NCBI GenBank assembly: GCA_018136815.1
Contig: CM030933.1
Span: 4,692,557 to 4,756,556 of the forward strand
Length of the DNA stretch: 64,000 nt
Direction: 5' to 3'
From: Isochrysis galbana
Taxonomy: Eukaryota; Haptophyta; Isochrysidales; Isochrysidaceae
The position numbers and the translations under genes are program-made. The first letter of the stretch is position 1; every line of letters starts with the position of its first letter. A model generated the notes under the pieces. That model was not told where the DNA came from. It saw only the letters and a list, made by a program, of their open reading frames with translations, and ran no database searches. Of this stretch, positions 10,078 through 19,949 are shown in pieces.

Positions 10078-10318
10078 TAGGGCCAGGTCAGAGTTTCGCG
10101 CCGGACCCCCCCAAGTTTCGCGCGAAAGTTTCGCAAAAGTTGCTCACTGCCTACCCAAGTTTCACAAAAGTTTCGCGAAGTTTTTTCGGACTTAAGACTT
10201 AGCATTAGCACGCCACACGCACACATACAACATCGGACGATGGTGGTAGTAGTAGTTAGTAGTAGCGTAGCTAGTAGTTTCAACATACATTCACTACGTA
10301 TACAACACTCACACTCAC

Positions 10319-12207
10319 TTAACACGGACGATCATTATATCGCAACATCAAGCCTGCCTGCACTTGATCCGCAAGGCTGCTAGCTTGCAGGTGGCCGAAC
10401 ATACATTTCAACAACGAGAACACGCGCTCACATGCAGCAGACGAAGGTGTGAGAGAGAAAGTTATACGTGCCACAGCAGCCCAATAAGGGATTTTGGAAT
10501 GGTTGCAAGCCCACCAATGGAGAACCTTAGTTGTGAAGTCTGGAATGTCGGCGCGGTCGACCGTGAAGTTTTGCGCCGCGCCCTGGTAGACACGAAGCTC
10601 TTGCTCCAGCTTGTCAGCCAAATTACTAGACAAGTGAGCTACTGAATTCATCGTACACAGTGATCTAATCCAAACTGAATCGATTTCTTTGGCATAGGAG
10701 GGGTCGAGAGCCCGCAGCCATCCCATCTCCTCATGCTGATCCTTGCAATGATACGATCTTGCGCAATTGTCCGTCAAGCGATCTTCGAGATATTTGAGGC
10801 CCCCCTTGACGCACTCAATCAGATTTTGCCACTGAGGAAGAGCTCGAACGTCCACGATCGCCCGCATCTCCGCTTCCGTCGCGACATTCAGTGTCGAGCC
10901 ATCCATGTACTTCACAGTGTAGGTGCCCGCGTGGATTGCGTGTAGAGTCCCGGCATACCACGCGTTGTACGGCGCATCGAACCACTCGTACGTCTGCAAA
11001 CCAACAACAAGGGGCTGTGCAGCACGAAGGACACCTGCAAGATTGGGCATGCTGCTAGCCTCCTCACCTATCGTGTGATAGTTACTGAGGATCTCTTCCA
11101 AAGCATCATGAGCTAGGAGGATTTCGAGCCCGTCCCCCTCGAGTTTGTATGTTGTCGAGCACAATAGCCCCATGTCCAGGGCTGCCGCGAGCTCTAGCCG
11201 CAACCGCTCCTTCTTGGTCTGCAAAATTTCACGCAAAGCACGCCCAGGTCAATCCTTTTAGCAAAAGTCGCCCAAACTTGTCGGCCGAACTTGCGGGATT
11301 CTTGAAGCCGATGACCCAAACTTGTGATAATTCTTTTCGCAAGTTGTCGTGCGGCAAGTACCTTGAAGTACAAAGCCTTGTTCGACGTGTGCTTGTTCGA
11401 GAGAATGTGACCTTTGAAGATGGAGAACACCAAGGAGATCTCTTCCTTGCATGCCCGACAAAATATCTTCGCGCCGGACGGCGTAAAGGTCTCATCGGGG
11501 TAAGCCTTGATGCGGTCCGTTGGCGTGACTTGTTTGGGCTCGGGTGTCTTCCGCGCCGAGCCTTGCCGCGCGCGGCGCAAGCCGAGGGGAGGCAACTGCC
11601 TCATCTGTCGGTCTCGCTCGATGGCTGCCAGCGGGGGCGGGACATTGCCAACTTCATTTCCTTGCGAGTGCAAGGGCCCTCCGTTGTCCCTCGACGTCCC
11701 CAAGGAGGAGGAAGGAAAATTCGCGGTGCTCGATGACGCGCCTAAGGTCGACGCCGAATCTCTTTGTTCGAGCTCCGAGGACCGCACCCAGCGAGTAGAC
11801 ATCTTTTGCTGCTCCACCAAGAAGAACTCCACCTGCACGAGCTCGGTGGTGGCGTACATGGTGCCCGCGCCCGTGTGCTTGACCGTGCACTTGCCCAGGT
11901 TCTTGTGCCACATCTCTGCGCCGACGCTCACCTCCGCCGCCTTGGTCAGGTCGATGCCATCGATGCCCGTGTCGTTGTCGTAGCTGCCGTCGCTGTCGTC
12001 GGACTCAACGATGCTCGTGGAGCGGCGCGAGGGCGCGGTCCCAGCCCTGTCGGTCTCGGTCTCCATCTCCATGGCCTTGTCGCCGCCGTTGTCGCTCGCC
12101 TCCTCGTTCTCCTCGTTCTCCTCATCCTCAACTAAGCGCGCGCACCGCTGCTCAGCGCTGACGCCTTCCTCATCGCCGTCCGCGAGCGACGCGACGCGGC
12201 TTCGCAT
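10319..12207 (-). CDS. hAT transposase with BED-like finger and Tudor-like segments
   Basis: Exon 12207-11362 and exon 11218-10319 join in phase 0 across a 143-bp intron (AAG|GTACTT to TTTTGCAG). The N-terminus is acidic (DEENEENEE), followed by a Tudor/Agenet-like stretch (MWHKNLGKCTVKHTGAGTMY). A BED-type zinc finger (FCRACKEEISLVF...HILSNKH) precedes the splice. The second exon holds a second Tudor-like motif (WYAGTLHAIHAGTYTVKYMD) and ends in the hAT dimerisation domain (SSAACERVFSLLKCMFGHLQ). It would bind element ends and catalyse cut-and-paste transposition. Catalytic acidic residues could not be assigned by eye. The start is uncertain: a good splice site (CTCACAG|GTAAGCG, minus strand) just upstream of the ATG at 12207 allows an extra 5' exon. 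Confidence 0.65.
11242..11259 (+). repeat. Internal copy of the hAT terminal repeat
   Basis: GCCCAGGTCAATCCTTTT on the plus strand is identical to the complement of the right terminus (12626-12642 region) and lies in the predicted intron. It is oriented so that 11242-12643 is itself flanked by inverted terminal repeats. Confidence 0.6.
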
Positions 12208-12643
12208 ACAATGGCGCTTACCTGTGAGGGGCAAAGGCAGGGGTTGAGATGCGGGCCCACGGGCTCGCGCACGGGCGCAGCAGACCAGCAGGCGGAAGGG
12301 GCAGGCATGGCTCACCTCCTCGGCCCGCCATGCGCGTGCGGCCGCCGCGGGCTTTCATTCTCCTGACATCAAGAGCACAAGAGCACCCCAGTTTATCTTA
12401 ATAAAACGTCCTGTTTATGTGAGTAAGAAAAATTTTCTGTGAAAAGGCAGGGGAACGTGACCATATTGTAGTCTACTGTAGGGGGGGGCATTTTACTCCT
12501 AGATAGGGGGTTATACGATTAGAAAGGGGGGTCGCCCGCCCCCAAACTTGTGGCTCACTTGTAGAGAGGGCCCAAACTTGTGACAAGTTGGAGCAGCCGC
12601 CCAAACTTGCAGAAAAATTTGCAAAAGGATTGACCTGGGCCTA

Positions 12644-13275
12644 ATGGGTTCTCCCTCATTGTAGCTTGTGGGGAGTTATAATGGGAGCCGGGGGTTTGCG
12701 AGGGGGGAGATTCGTAGGGGTGCATATGCGTATGTGTCTAGTGACAGCACACGTCAAGGCATACGGGCAGGTGCGCTGAGGGGTGTCGTGATAGTACCGG
12801 GCTAGTGGCTAGTGGCAGTAGTGGTACTAACGCTCAGATGTTTTATTATTATATATTCCTGTGCGTAACTGTCGCCCCCGTCGGATCATCCGTCGCCTCG
12901 TCGCTCTCTTGTCGGCATGTCGGCATTCTCTTCCTTGTTCGGTCTGTCAGCAGGTTCCTGTGCGTTCCGTGATAAGGATACGTAACCGCTGTGGAGAGTG
13001 TTGACGTGAGTGTGGTGTCATCTCGTCGGTCCATCGGACTCTATCCGTCTTTCGTCTGTCGTTCTTCGTTCGTCGCTCTCGTTCTCGCTCTCGTTCTCGT
13101 TGTCGTCCCTCGTTCTCAACACTCTATCAGTACCAAACCTCTCCACTGCTCCCTCAGCCCGAGCCTATCCATCCCGAACCGCCCAGCCATGTCCGCTCCG
13201 TCGTCGCGCTCGCCCTCGCCCAAGCCCGTCCTCCCGCCTTTCTCTGCTGAGGAGGTGGTCCAGCCCGCCATCCCA
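12644..13275. other. Intergenic; possible decayed LTR leader and gag start
   Basis: Right flank of the hAT element, then a CT/CG-rich stretch (13020-13110) resembling the copia leaders at 15.8 and 18.8 kb. An ATG at 13189 opens MSAPSSRSPSPKPVLPPFSA, and in another frame the sequence reads IEPVVMHARS, similar to a gag segment at 16.1 kb. This is suggestive of a degenerate copia 5' end but weak. Confidence 0.3.
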
Positions 13276-13456
13276 TCACTCCCGGCCACCTTCGCCGCGC
13301 CTCCCGCCGATCATTTCCCTTTCGTATGCGTCGCATATCGAGCCAGTGGTCATGCATGCTCGATCCGTCATCAACAGATCATCGATCTCGGCGAGGGCGG
13401 CGGCAGCGGTGGAGGGGAGCGGCGCGAGCTCCATGACCCTATCAGTTTTACTGATA
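13276..13456 (-). mobile_element. Non-LTR 5' fragment R3 with hairpin
   Basis: Minus strand: stem TATCAGT / ACTGATA (plus coordinates 13440-13456), five nt, then ATGGAGCTCGCGCCGCTCCC, nearly identical to the start of R9. The frame runs from 13434 down to 13276 before a stop (MELAPLPSTAAAALAEID). Only the extreme 5' end is retained. Confidence 0.55.
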
Positions 13457-13914
13457 AGTGTCATAGCTTAGTCATAAGTTCAACTATATGTCACTATGCC
13501 CTGCGCCTCCAAGTAAGGGAGAGTGGAGAGAACTGTCCCGCCGGCCGGGCGCCCGCCGGCCCGGCCCTGGCCGTCTGGCCTCGTAGCTCGTAGACGTGGG
13601 CGCCGCTGTAGGCTGTCGGTAGCCACTTTGTGGCCAACCTCCCCCACCCTCCCCTATTAATTGATTAACGCCGACAGTTAATCCGAAACTGCCAAGTAGT
13701 TCCTTGGCTGGCGCCAAAACCCCCGATTACTTGGGTGAGTACCGATACCGATTAATCACTGATTGGTTCTACCGAGCCCTAGCCCTAGGCTTGAAATGAT
13801 AGTTGGCGTGAATTTGTCAGCGCACGCCGTGGGGGCGGCCGTATATCATCGAGAATTTTTGACGACGATGTGTTGTACGTGCACGGCACGACCATTGCCC
13901 ATTGTTCACCATTA
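13457..13914. other. Intergenic region
   Basis: Spacer between R3 and the inverted segmental duplication. It contains TAATTGATTAACG and GATTAATCACTGATTGG-type AT-rich stretches but no gene I can support. Confidence 0.4.
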
Positions 13915-15190
13915 GCCCATCGTGCACTATCACAATGGGCGTTGTTGTGGATTGTGGAGCTACTTGCGCGGCGTCGAACGGCGGGGGCGAGATCGATTCG
14001 ACCAAAGTAGCGCCGGCACAAGAGTGGCTATGAAGCCGCCCACAGCAGGTGATCCTGGCAGAGGTTTCGGCGTGCTGGCGTGCTCCGTCTCAACCAAGTA
14101 CAAACTTCATGTAGCGGATACGTGGTGGTGGTGGTGTGAGTGTGTGGACACATTCTTTTCTCTTGCCTGTGTGAGTACATTAACCCCCTTCCCCCCCCCC
14201 CTCCCCCGCCCACGCGTACCCAATCAAGCAATTCGCGGCTGAATGGCCTTCCTCCTCCCTGCATCTCACCCCCATCGTCAATCCCACTTGTACTCGCTCG
14301 CCCATCGCATAGTGTCTTATCTTGTCATCATATGAGCGAACTTTGAACTTCGAGTGCTCACATATGTAAGCTTTGGGAGCTCAGCGCGCTCCAGCCTGAA
14401 GTTAACTCTCGATCGCATGTGCCTGACCTCCGATGACACCAGCGGAGGCTCCTTGTGTGCTACTTGTGTTGTAATTCACTGCCAGTACATGCTCTGACCA
14501 GAAGCATGCAAACAGCACTGGCCTGCACGGCTAGCAGCAGTTGCACGGGCCGTAGACAGTGTCAATGGTGCCGTTGGCAGTGTAATGCGTTCCATCGGGT
14601 GCGACGTAGAGCTCCTTAGTGTCGCACGGGCAGCAGCAGGGCAGCGGCGCGCAGACTCCGAAGCAGACGGCGACGGCGATGACGGCAAGCCAGGTGGAGG
14701 GCCCCACGTATGGCACCATGCGGTACTCTCCACCGGGCGGCGCGCCGGGCGGCGGGGTGCGGGGCTGAGAGGCGGGCATCGCCACGACCGGTTTCACCGC
14801 CTCCACCTCCGTCCCTTGGACCACGGGGATCTCGCTCACGCCGGTCATCGTGGGCTCGCCCCCCATTGCGCGCCAGGCTGACAAAAATTTGATCCGGTTC
14901 AGCCTCTCACACCCCTCGGATCTCTTCTCCTTTTCTTTCCCTTCCCCGTCTTCCTTTAACCCCTACCCGACCTCTCTTGCTCCACGTCTTCAACTCCCAA
15001 TTAGGAGCTCTCTCCTCTCTACCTCTTGTCCTTCTCTCTCGCCCCTTCCTATGAAGCACATCTAGAATCTCTTGTTCTCGTGGAACGAACGTGCGCGCAC
15101 ATCTCACAGGGGACGAACAAAATGACGCCTCACCCCCCCCCCGCCCCCCTTGGTCGACGACAGGGCCAGGACTCATTGAGCGGTAGAAGT
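13915..15190 (-). repeat. Inverted segmental duplication, copy 1
   Basis: Matches 43910-45130 in opposite orientation. Shared landmarks are the gene at 14531-14866, its 3' flank (a C/G homopolymer and ACACACTCACACC-type run, then the TTGTGGATTRTKRAGCTACTTG stretch near 13945) and the far 5' block around 15150-15190 (AATGAGTCCTGGCCCTGTC on the minus strand). The leader between 14905 and 15130 has diverged most. Confidence 0.75.
14531..14866 (-). CDS. Small Pro-rich, Cys-rich single-pass membrane protein (copy 1)
   Basis: 111 aa. The N-terminal 55 residues are soluble and Pro/Gly-rich (RTPPPGAPPGGEYRMVPYVG). One membrane segment follows (STWLAVIAVAVCFGVCAPLP) and runs directly into CCCPCDTKE, a likely palmitoylated Cys cluster. 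The tail APDGTHYTANGTIDTVYGPC ends in NCC. I do not recognise the family; the layout recalls Cys-rich tail-anchored stress proteins. The paralogue at 44213-44545 is about 85% identical (16 differences in 110), and the changes are mostly conservative with both frames intact, so both copies look functional. The ATG at 14866 aligns with the paralogue's start; upstream in-frame codons are not conserved. Confidence 0.7.
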   Translation of the reverse strand: MGGEPTMTGVSEIPVVQGTEVEAVKPVVAMPASQPRTPPPGAPPGGEYRMVPYVGPSTWLAVIAVAVCFGVCAPLPCCCPCDTKELYVAPDGTHYTANGTIDTVYGPCNCC

Positions 15191-15556
15191 TATCTCTAGC
15201 CCTTGATATAATATTACCATAAACTATCTGAGCGTTAGTACCCCCACTGCCACAAGCCAGGTAGTACTCTATCACGGCCCAGGTGACAGCTTGGGACAAC
15301 ACCGCCCGGGTCGAGCGCATTCCACGCGCCCTCAATGAGGCACAAGAACCGCGGCAGCGGCCGCACCCTCCACAAACAGCAACACACCCACACACGTCAA
15401 CAACAAGGCACCAAAGATGGTGTGCCTTGACAGCTCACAAAACGGAAGGAGCCGACAAGACCCCCATCCCGAGCACGACGTCTCACCAAGCGCACAAAAA
15501 ACTAACCAAGATACCCCCAACCCACGGGCACACGCAGGCAACCCCGCCTCTTCTCT
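15191..15556. other. Intergenic region
   Basis: Several open frames cross this stretch on both strands but none has a recognisable domain. I see no gene. Confidence 0.35.
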
Positions 15557-15983
15557 TACTTTCTCTCGATGTCATCAAATGTTCCATGACCGTCTTTCGT
15601 CTTCTCTCCGTGTATCGGTCATAGCTCCCCCAGCGAGGTCTGCCCTCGTTGTGCCGACCCCTCTGTCGCATGTCTGCGCGTGGCTAAGTAGCCCTGGTGC
15701 CGACGCCTAGCCGTCCGTCCAGGTGTGGTTAGTTTTCGCCCCGTTTGGTTTAGTTTGTGTGGTTCTGTACCCTCAGATTTTTTTGAGTCCATGTGTTGTA
15801 GTCTCTCGTGTCTACCTCGGACCTAAGTAGCTCTCAGCTCTCATTCTCGTTCTCTCTCTCTTCCACTAGCTCGCTAGCTAGCTAGCTAGCCTCGTCTCTA
15901 CTCTCTACTCTCCGACGCCACGCGTCGCAATCCTCCGACCTTCAGTCTACCTCATCGCTCGTAGCGCTCGATGGCAGACACTG
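15557..15983 (+). repeat. Diverged copia-type LTR/leader with gag start
   Basis: Diverged copy of the block at 16683-16956 and 18949-19222 (shared CCCCCAGCGAGGTC, GTGGTTAGTTTTCGCCC, CTCGTGTCTACC). It continues through GCTAGCTAGC repeats to ATGGCAGACACTGTCAG at 15971, which opens a gag-like MADTVRPDSYYYDLSDIF. Confidence 0.55.
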
Positions 15984-16125
15984 TCAGACCCGACTCTTAC
16001 TACTATGACCTTTCAGACATCTTCCACCGCAAGCAACAAACAACGATCCTTCCACGACCGCGTCAGCTGCCGGCTCGATCGAACGGCCCTCTGTCTATGA
16101 GCCTGTAGTCATCGCGTGTTCGACA
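15984..16125 (+). repeat. Left arm of gag inverted repeat
   Basis: Start of a copia gag gene in forward orientation (ACTGTCAGACCCGACTC to ATCGCGTGTTCGAC). Its mirror image is at 16386-16533. Confidence 0.7.
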
Positions 16126-16385
16126 CAAACATAGTAGTAAATAATTGACTGGGCTTTTCACAGGCGCCCCCCTTGTGAACAGGTCACACGGCTTGTGGAA
16201 CGGTTAGGCCCCCCTGACGGTATGATTATTCTCGACCCTCTCCCATCCCCCTGCCGCCGAGCCCCCCCCCCCCCCCCCCCCCCCCCGGAGCCCTCCCCCA
16301 GCCGCCCAGTGCCCCAGCCCCCTCTCCCCCTAGCCGCCTAGCGCCCCAGCCCCCCAGCCCCCTCTCGCCTCCAGCCCCCCATTGT
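16126..16385. other. Spacer of the gag palindrome, with poly(C)
   Basis: 260 bp between the inverted gag arms. It holds an uninterrupted run of more than 20 C at about 16261-16286, followed by AGCCCCCCAGCC-type low-complexity sequence. No gene. Confidence 0.6.
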
Positions 16386-16533
16386 CGAACACGCGATGAC
16401 TACTGGCTCGTAGGCAGAGGGCCGTTCGATCGAGCCGGCAGCTGACGCGGCCGTGAAAGAGTCGTTGGTTGTTGCTTGCGGGAATATATCTGAGAGGTCA
16501 TAGTAGGAGTCGGGTCTGACAGTGTTGTCGTAT
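16386..16533 (-). repeat. Right arm of gag inverted repeat
   Basis: Minus-strand gag start; reads MEYDNTVRPDSYYDLSDIFP from about 16538 through YEPVVIACSTM. It is the less decayed of the two arms. Confidence 0.7.
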
Positions 16534-16682
16534 TCCATACGATGGCAGGTTTTTACTTCTAACCGGTGGGTTATTTTAGGCCTCAAGGTCTCGTCGGCGA
16601 CATTCTACCCCTTCTCTTACTTTCTTCCGATGTCATCAAACGTTCGGTGACAGTCTTCTGTCTTCTCCTCATGCATCGGTGA

Positions 16683-16956
16683 CAGTCTTCTGTCTTCTCC
16701 TCATGCATCGGTGACAGTCTTCTGTCTTCTCTGCGTGTATCAGTGGTATTTCCCCCAGCGAGGTCCGCCCTCGTTGTTCCGACTTCTCTGTCGCACGTCT
16801 GTGCGTCGATGAGCCGCCTTGGTGCCGACGCTTGACATTCCGTCGTGGGGGTGGTTAGTTTTCGCCCTGTTTAGGTTAGTTCGTGTGTGACTGCGTGACG
16901 TGGGATCTTTTTGGGGTCTCGGTGTCGTAGTCTCTCGTGTCTACCTTGGACCTAAG
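16683..16956 (+). repeat. LTR-like block, copy 1, interrupted by copia insertion
   Basis: Near-identical to 18949-19222. It begins in a 33-bp tandem unit (CGGTGACAGTCTTCTGTC...). It ends with ACCTAAG, where the copia element at 16957 inserted. Confidence 0.75.
16952..16956. repeat. Target-site duplication CTAAG, left
   Basis: CTAAG is followed by TGTTACGG here; the partner is at 18788-18792. The uninterrupted site is preserved at 19218-19222 (CCTAAGAAGCTCTCC). Confidence 0.8.
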
Positions 16957-17209
16957 TGTTACGGATGCCCCTCCGTCCTCTCCTACGTTTACTTTCTAAG
17001 TCCTGCGAGATCTCCTCTCCCCTCTCTCTCCACGTGAGGAGAGGCGACGGGCCTCCTCTCTTCTTCCCTTTTCTTTCCTCTCTTTCTGCATGCGCACCTT
17101 TGGATGGGCGTCGTGTGCCGTCCATGGGGGGGGTGGTCTACGCCCGTCACTCAAACCACGCAATCAATGTGAGGCTCTCGTTGACTCCATGGCCACCTTT
17201 TGGGTCGTA

Positions 17210-18412
17210 GACTCCATCAGCCGTGTCCCACACGAAGATCGTCACGGGAAACGCCTGGTGTGCAAACTCCTCAAATCCATCTACGGCCTTAAACAAGCGG
17301 GTCGGGAATGGGCAGCTCTGCTCACCGGTTTTCTCCTGCATTGGGGGTTCACTCGGTCAACTATCGACGTCTGCCTATACACCTTCTCCGAACACCACCG
17401 AGTTCTGTGGGTACTTGTCTATGTTGACGACGCCCTAATCGTTGACAACGACCCCAACCTGCGCGCCCGCTTCGTGCACGATTTAGGCAACCGTTTCCCG
17501 ATCGAGGACAAGGGTGAGCTATCTTGGATCCTGAATGTCGGCATCACTCGCGACAGGCCTAAAAGAAAGATTACCCTTTCGCAATCCTTATACATCTCGG
17601 ACCTACTTCAACGCCACGAGTTTCTCATCGGAACGAGCAACACCCGTAATTTCGACGCCCCTCTCGGCGAAGCCCTTCTCGACCCTGCCGACTCGCCCCC
17701 TGTCGGTTCTCCTGAGCACGAAGCCATGTCTGCTCAGCGCGAAGCTTATATGGCAATTGTAGGAGGACTCTTATGGCTTGCAAATATGTCGCGCCCCGAC
17801 CTGGCGTACGCTGCGTCCCAATTATCACGATTCATGACCAATCCAGGACCCGTTCACTTCCAAGCAGCCACGCGATGTCTGTTATACCTGCGAGGATCCA
17901 CGCAACGAGCCCTGCACTTCTCCCCTAATTCCGACATGGCTTTCGTAACGTTCGTCGACTCCAATTGGGAAGCAAAATACTCCTGTAGTGGTGCCTTCTT
18001 CTTTTACCTGGGTTGCCCCATCCAGTGGTTCTCCAAAATGCAACGCTCGGTGTCTCTGTCAAGCGCCGAAGCTGAATACTTTGGCGCCATGTTGACAGCG
18101 AAAGACCTTATCTTTATCAGGGACCTGCTTACCGACCTTGGCATCATGCATGATGGCCCCTCAATCGTTTACTCCGACTCCAAATCCGCCGTCGACATGG
18201 CCTTCGACCCAGTCGCCTTCAAGAAAACAAAACATATCCTTCGTGCTGGTGCTTTCCTCCGTGACTTAGTCGCCAAACAAACGGGTCCTTACGCTTAAGC
18301 ACATCAGCGGACACAACATGGTTGCGGATATTCTCACGAAACCGTGTCCACGCAACCAATTCCTCCGCCTACTCGACATTCTTGATTCTTTCTCGTCGAC
18401 AGCCACTTCCTG
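17210..18412 (+). pseudogene. Copia reverse transcriptase / RNase H fragment
   Basis: Begins near VPHEDRHGKRLVCKLLKSIY and continues through IYGLKQAGREW and the catalytic YVDD box (LVYVDDALIV, about 17415). It then covers the RT thumb and the RNase H-like end with SLSSAEAEYFG and KHILRAGAFLRD. The frame reaches a TAA at 18296-18298. The conserved end HISGHNMVADILTKP is present immediately after but in another frame, so one frameshift near 18290 breaks the gene. RT motif A and everything upstream are absent. Confidence 0.8.
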
Positions 18413-18460
18413 AATGACATAAATGTAAACGTCGCACCCCTTGCTCCGTTTAGGAGGGGG

Positions 18461-18787
18461 TGTTACGGATGCCCCTCCGTCCTCTCCTACGTTTACTTTC
18501 TAAGTCCTGCGAGATCTCCTCTCCCCTCTCTCTCCACGTGAGGAGAGGCGACGGGCCTCCTCTCTTCTTCCCTTTTCTTTCCTCTCTTTCTCCCGTGCTC
18601 AACCCCCCTTTCTCCGCGTGTCCCGTTACGTTAGTTACCTACGTGTTACTGTGAATGTGCGTGTGATAGTGGTGTGGGAGAATTATAAGAGGAATTTATC
18701 CGGTTCTGTTCTGGAGAGAGCGCGAGCGATGGCGTCACTCTCTCTCCTTTCGGCCGCCCTGGTCACCATGATGGTGCCAGGGCGATA
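18461..18787 (+). repeat. Right LTR of the copia element
   Basis: 327 bp, starting TGTTACGGATGCCCC and ending GGCGATA. Its first 131 bp equal 16957-17087. A polypurine-like TTTAGGAGGGGG lies just upstream (18450-18460). Confidence 0.75.
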
Positions 18788-18948
18788 CTAAGAAGCTCTC
18801 CCTCTCATTCACTCTCTTCCTCTAGCTCGCTAGCTAGCCTCGGCCCTACCCTCCAACGCCGCGCGTTGCGAGCCTCCGAACCTCCGTCCCCCTCTTCGTC
18901 TCTAGCACTCGATGGTAGACACAGTCAGACCCGACTTCTACTATGACC
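18788..18948 (+). repeat. Target-site duplication and older copia leader
   Basis: CTAAG duplication (18788-18792), then AAGCTCTCCCTCTCATTC and GCTAGCTAGC sequence to a gag start ATGGTAGACACAGTCAG at 18912. It stops abruptly at CCTCAG where the second LTR-like block begins. Confidence 0.6.
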
Positions 18949-19273
18949 TCAGTCTTCTGTCTTCTCCTCATGCATCGGTGACAGTCTTCTGTCTTCTCTG
19001 CGTGTATCAGTGGTATTTCCCCCAGCGAGGTCCGCCCTCGTTGTTCCGACTTCTCTGTCGCACGTCTGTGCGTCGATGAGCCGCCTTGGTGCCGACGCTT
19101 GACATTCCGTCGTGGGGGTGGTTAGTTTTCGCCCTGTTTAGGTTAGTTCGTGTGTGACTGCGTGACGTGGGATCTTTTTGGGGTCTCGGTGTTGTAGTCT
19201 CTCGTGTCTACCTTGGACCTAAGAAGCTCTCCCTCTCATTCACTCTCTTCCTCTAGCTCGCTAGCTAGCCTCG
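18949..19273 (+). repeat. LTR-like block, copy 2 (tandem duplicate, empty site)
   Basis: 18949-19222 repeats 16683-16956 and continues into AAGCTCTCCCTCTC, the pre-insertion arrangement. Together with copy 1 this is a tandem duplication of an LTR/leader unit, of which only copy 1 received the copia insertion. Confidence 0.7.
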
Positions 19274-19949
19274 GCAGCAACGTCACGACGATGCGGCAAG
19301 GCGCAAGGCGTCATGGTTTCCACCGGGAGGACCGTTGGCGGTTGAGCTCCTCTTCTTGCGCCCCTTGCCTTGCCACTCATACTCGCCCCCAGTGCGAGCG
19401 CCGCGCTGCGGCGGCTCCACCACCTTCAGCCGCGCCATGCGGCCGCGAGTGCCACGGGCCAAAAGCTTTGTTTGGCGCCAATCGTTCGCGTCAGCCGATT
19501 TGCACACCCAGTCCACATTGAAAAGCTGCCCATTTCAATATTGTTTCGAGTGCTGAGCCCCCCCCCCTCCTCACCCTATTAAGCCAGCATGTACCGGCAA
19601 CCCCCCCATTGAAGTTGCGGTTTATTTATTTCAAGTTTTGGGGAGCTGTGAAAAGAAAACTGAAAAATTTTCAGTTTTGGAACGGAGGTAGTATTATTAG
19701 TTAGTAGTATTATTATTTATGGGGAAACTTCCCTTCTCTTCGATAGAAAGAGGGAGGGCGCTCCACAACCCAAGATCCTATGCCCCACACGGAGGCCCGT
19801 AGCTCACACAGAGACAGATGCAGTGGAGAAAGTCGACAGTCTCACGTGATGGCTTGGAGCTGTGCTGCACTTGAGCCCAGTGCGACTTGATGGCCAATCG
19901 GGTTAGCCATGCGCGGACAATGACAGTGGATCGCATACGAGTGATCCAG
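19274..19949. other. Intergenic region with MITE-like end and an empty insertion site
   Basis: A 77-codon minus-strand frame (19516-19283, MDWVCKSADANDWRQTKLLA) has no recognisable family. At 19665-19695 ATTTTCAGTTTTGGAACGGA runs into GGTAGTATT; its complement recurs near 31060. At 19727-19790 the sequence AACTTCCCTTCTCTTCGATA continues into GGGCGCTCCACAACCCA, a paralogous empty site for the MITE at 48091. Confidence 0.45.

Larger units (their letters stand above)
10078..12643 (-). mobile_element. hAT-superfamily DNA transposon
   Basis: The left end TAGGGCCAGGTCA (10078-10090) and the complement of the right end, TAGGCCCAGGTCA (12631-12643), match at 12 of 13 positions. Inside both ends are repeated CAAGTTT/AAACTTG motifs, typical of subterminal transposase-binding repeats in hAT elements. 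A transposase gene lies inside on the minus strand. The 8-bp flanks (AGCGCAGC and ATGGGTTC) do not match, so a target-site duplication is not visible; the element may be old or rearranged. Confidence 0.7.
16957..18787 (+). mobile_element. Internally deleted copia (Ty1-type) LTR retrotransposon
   Basis: Flanked by 5-bp CTAAG duplications. The right LTR is whole (18461-18787, 327 bp, TGTTACGG to GGGCGATA); the left LTR keeps only its first 131 bp (16957-17087). It is fused directly to the middle of pol, so primer-binding site, gag, protease, integrase and the first part of RT are gone. The shared 131 bp of the two LTRs look identical, which points to a recent insertion. Confidence 0.8.
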
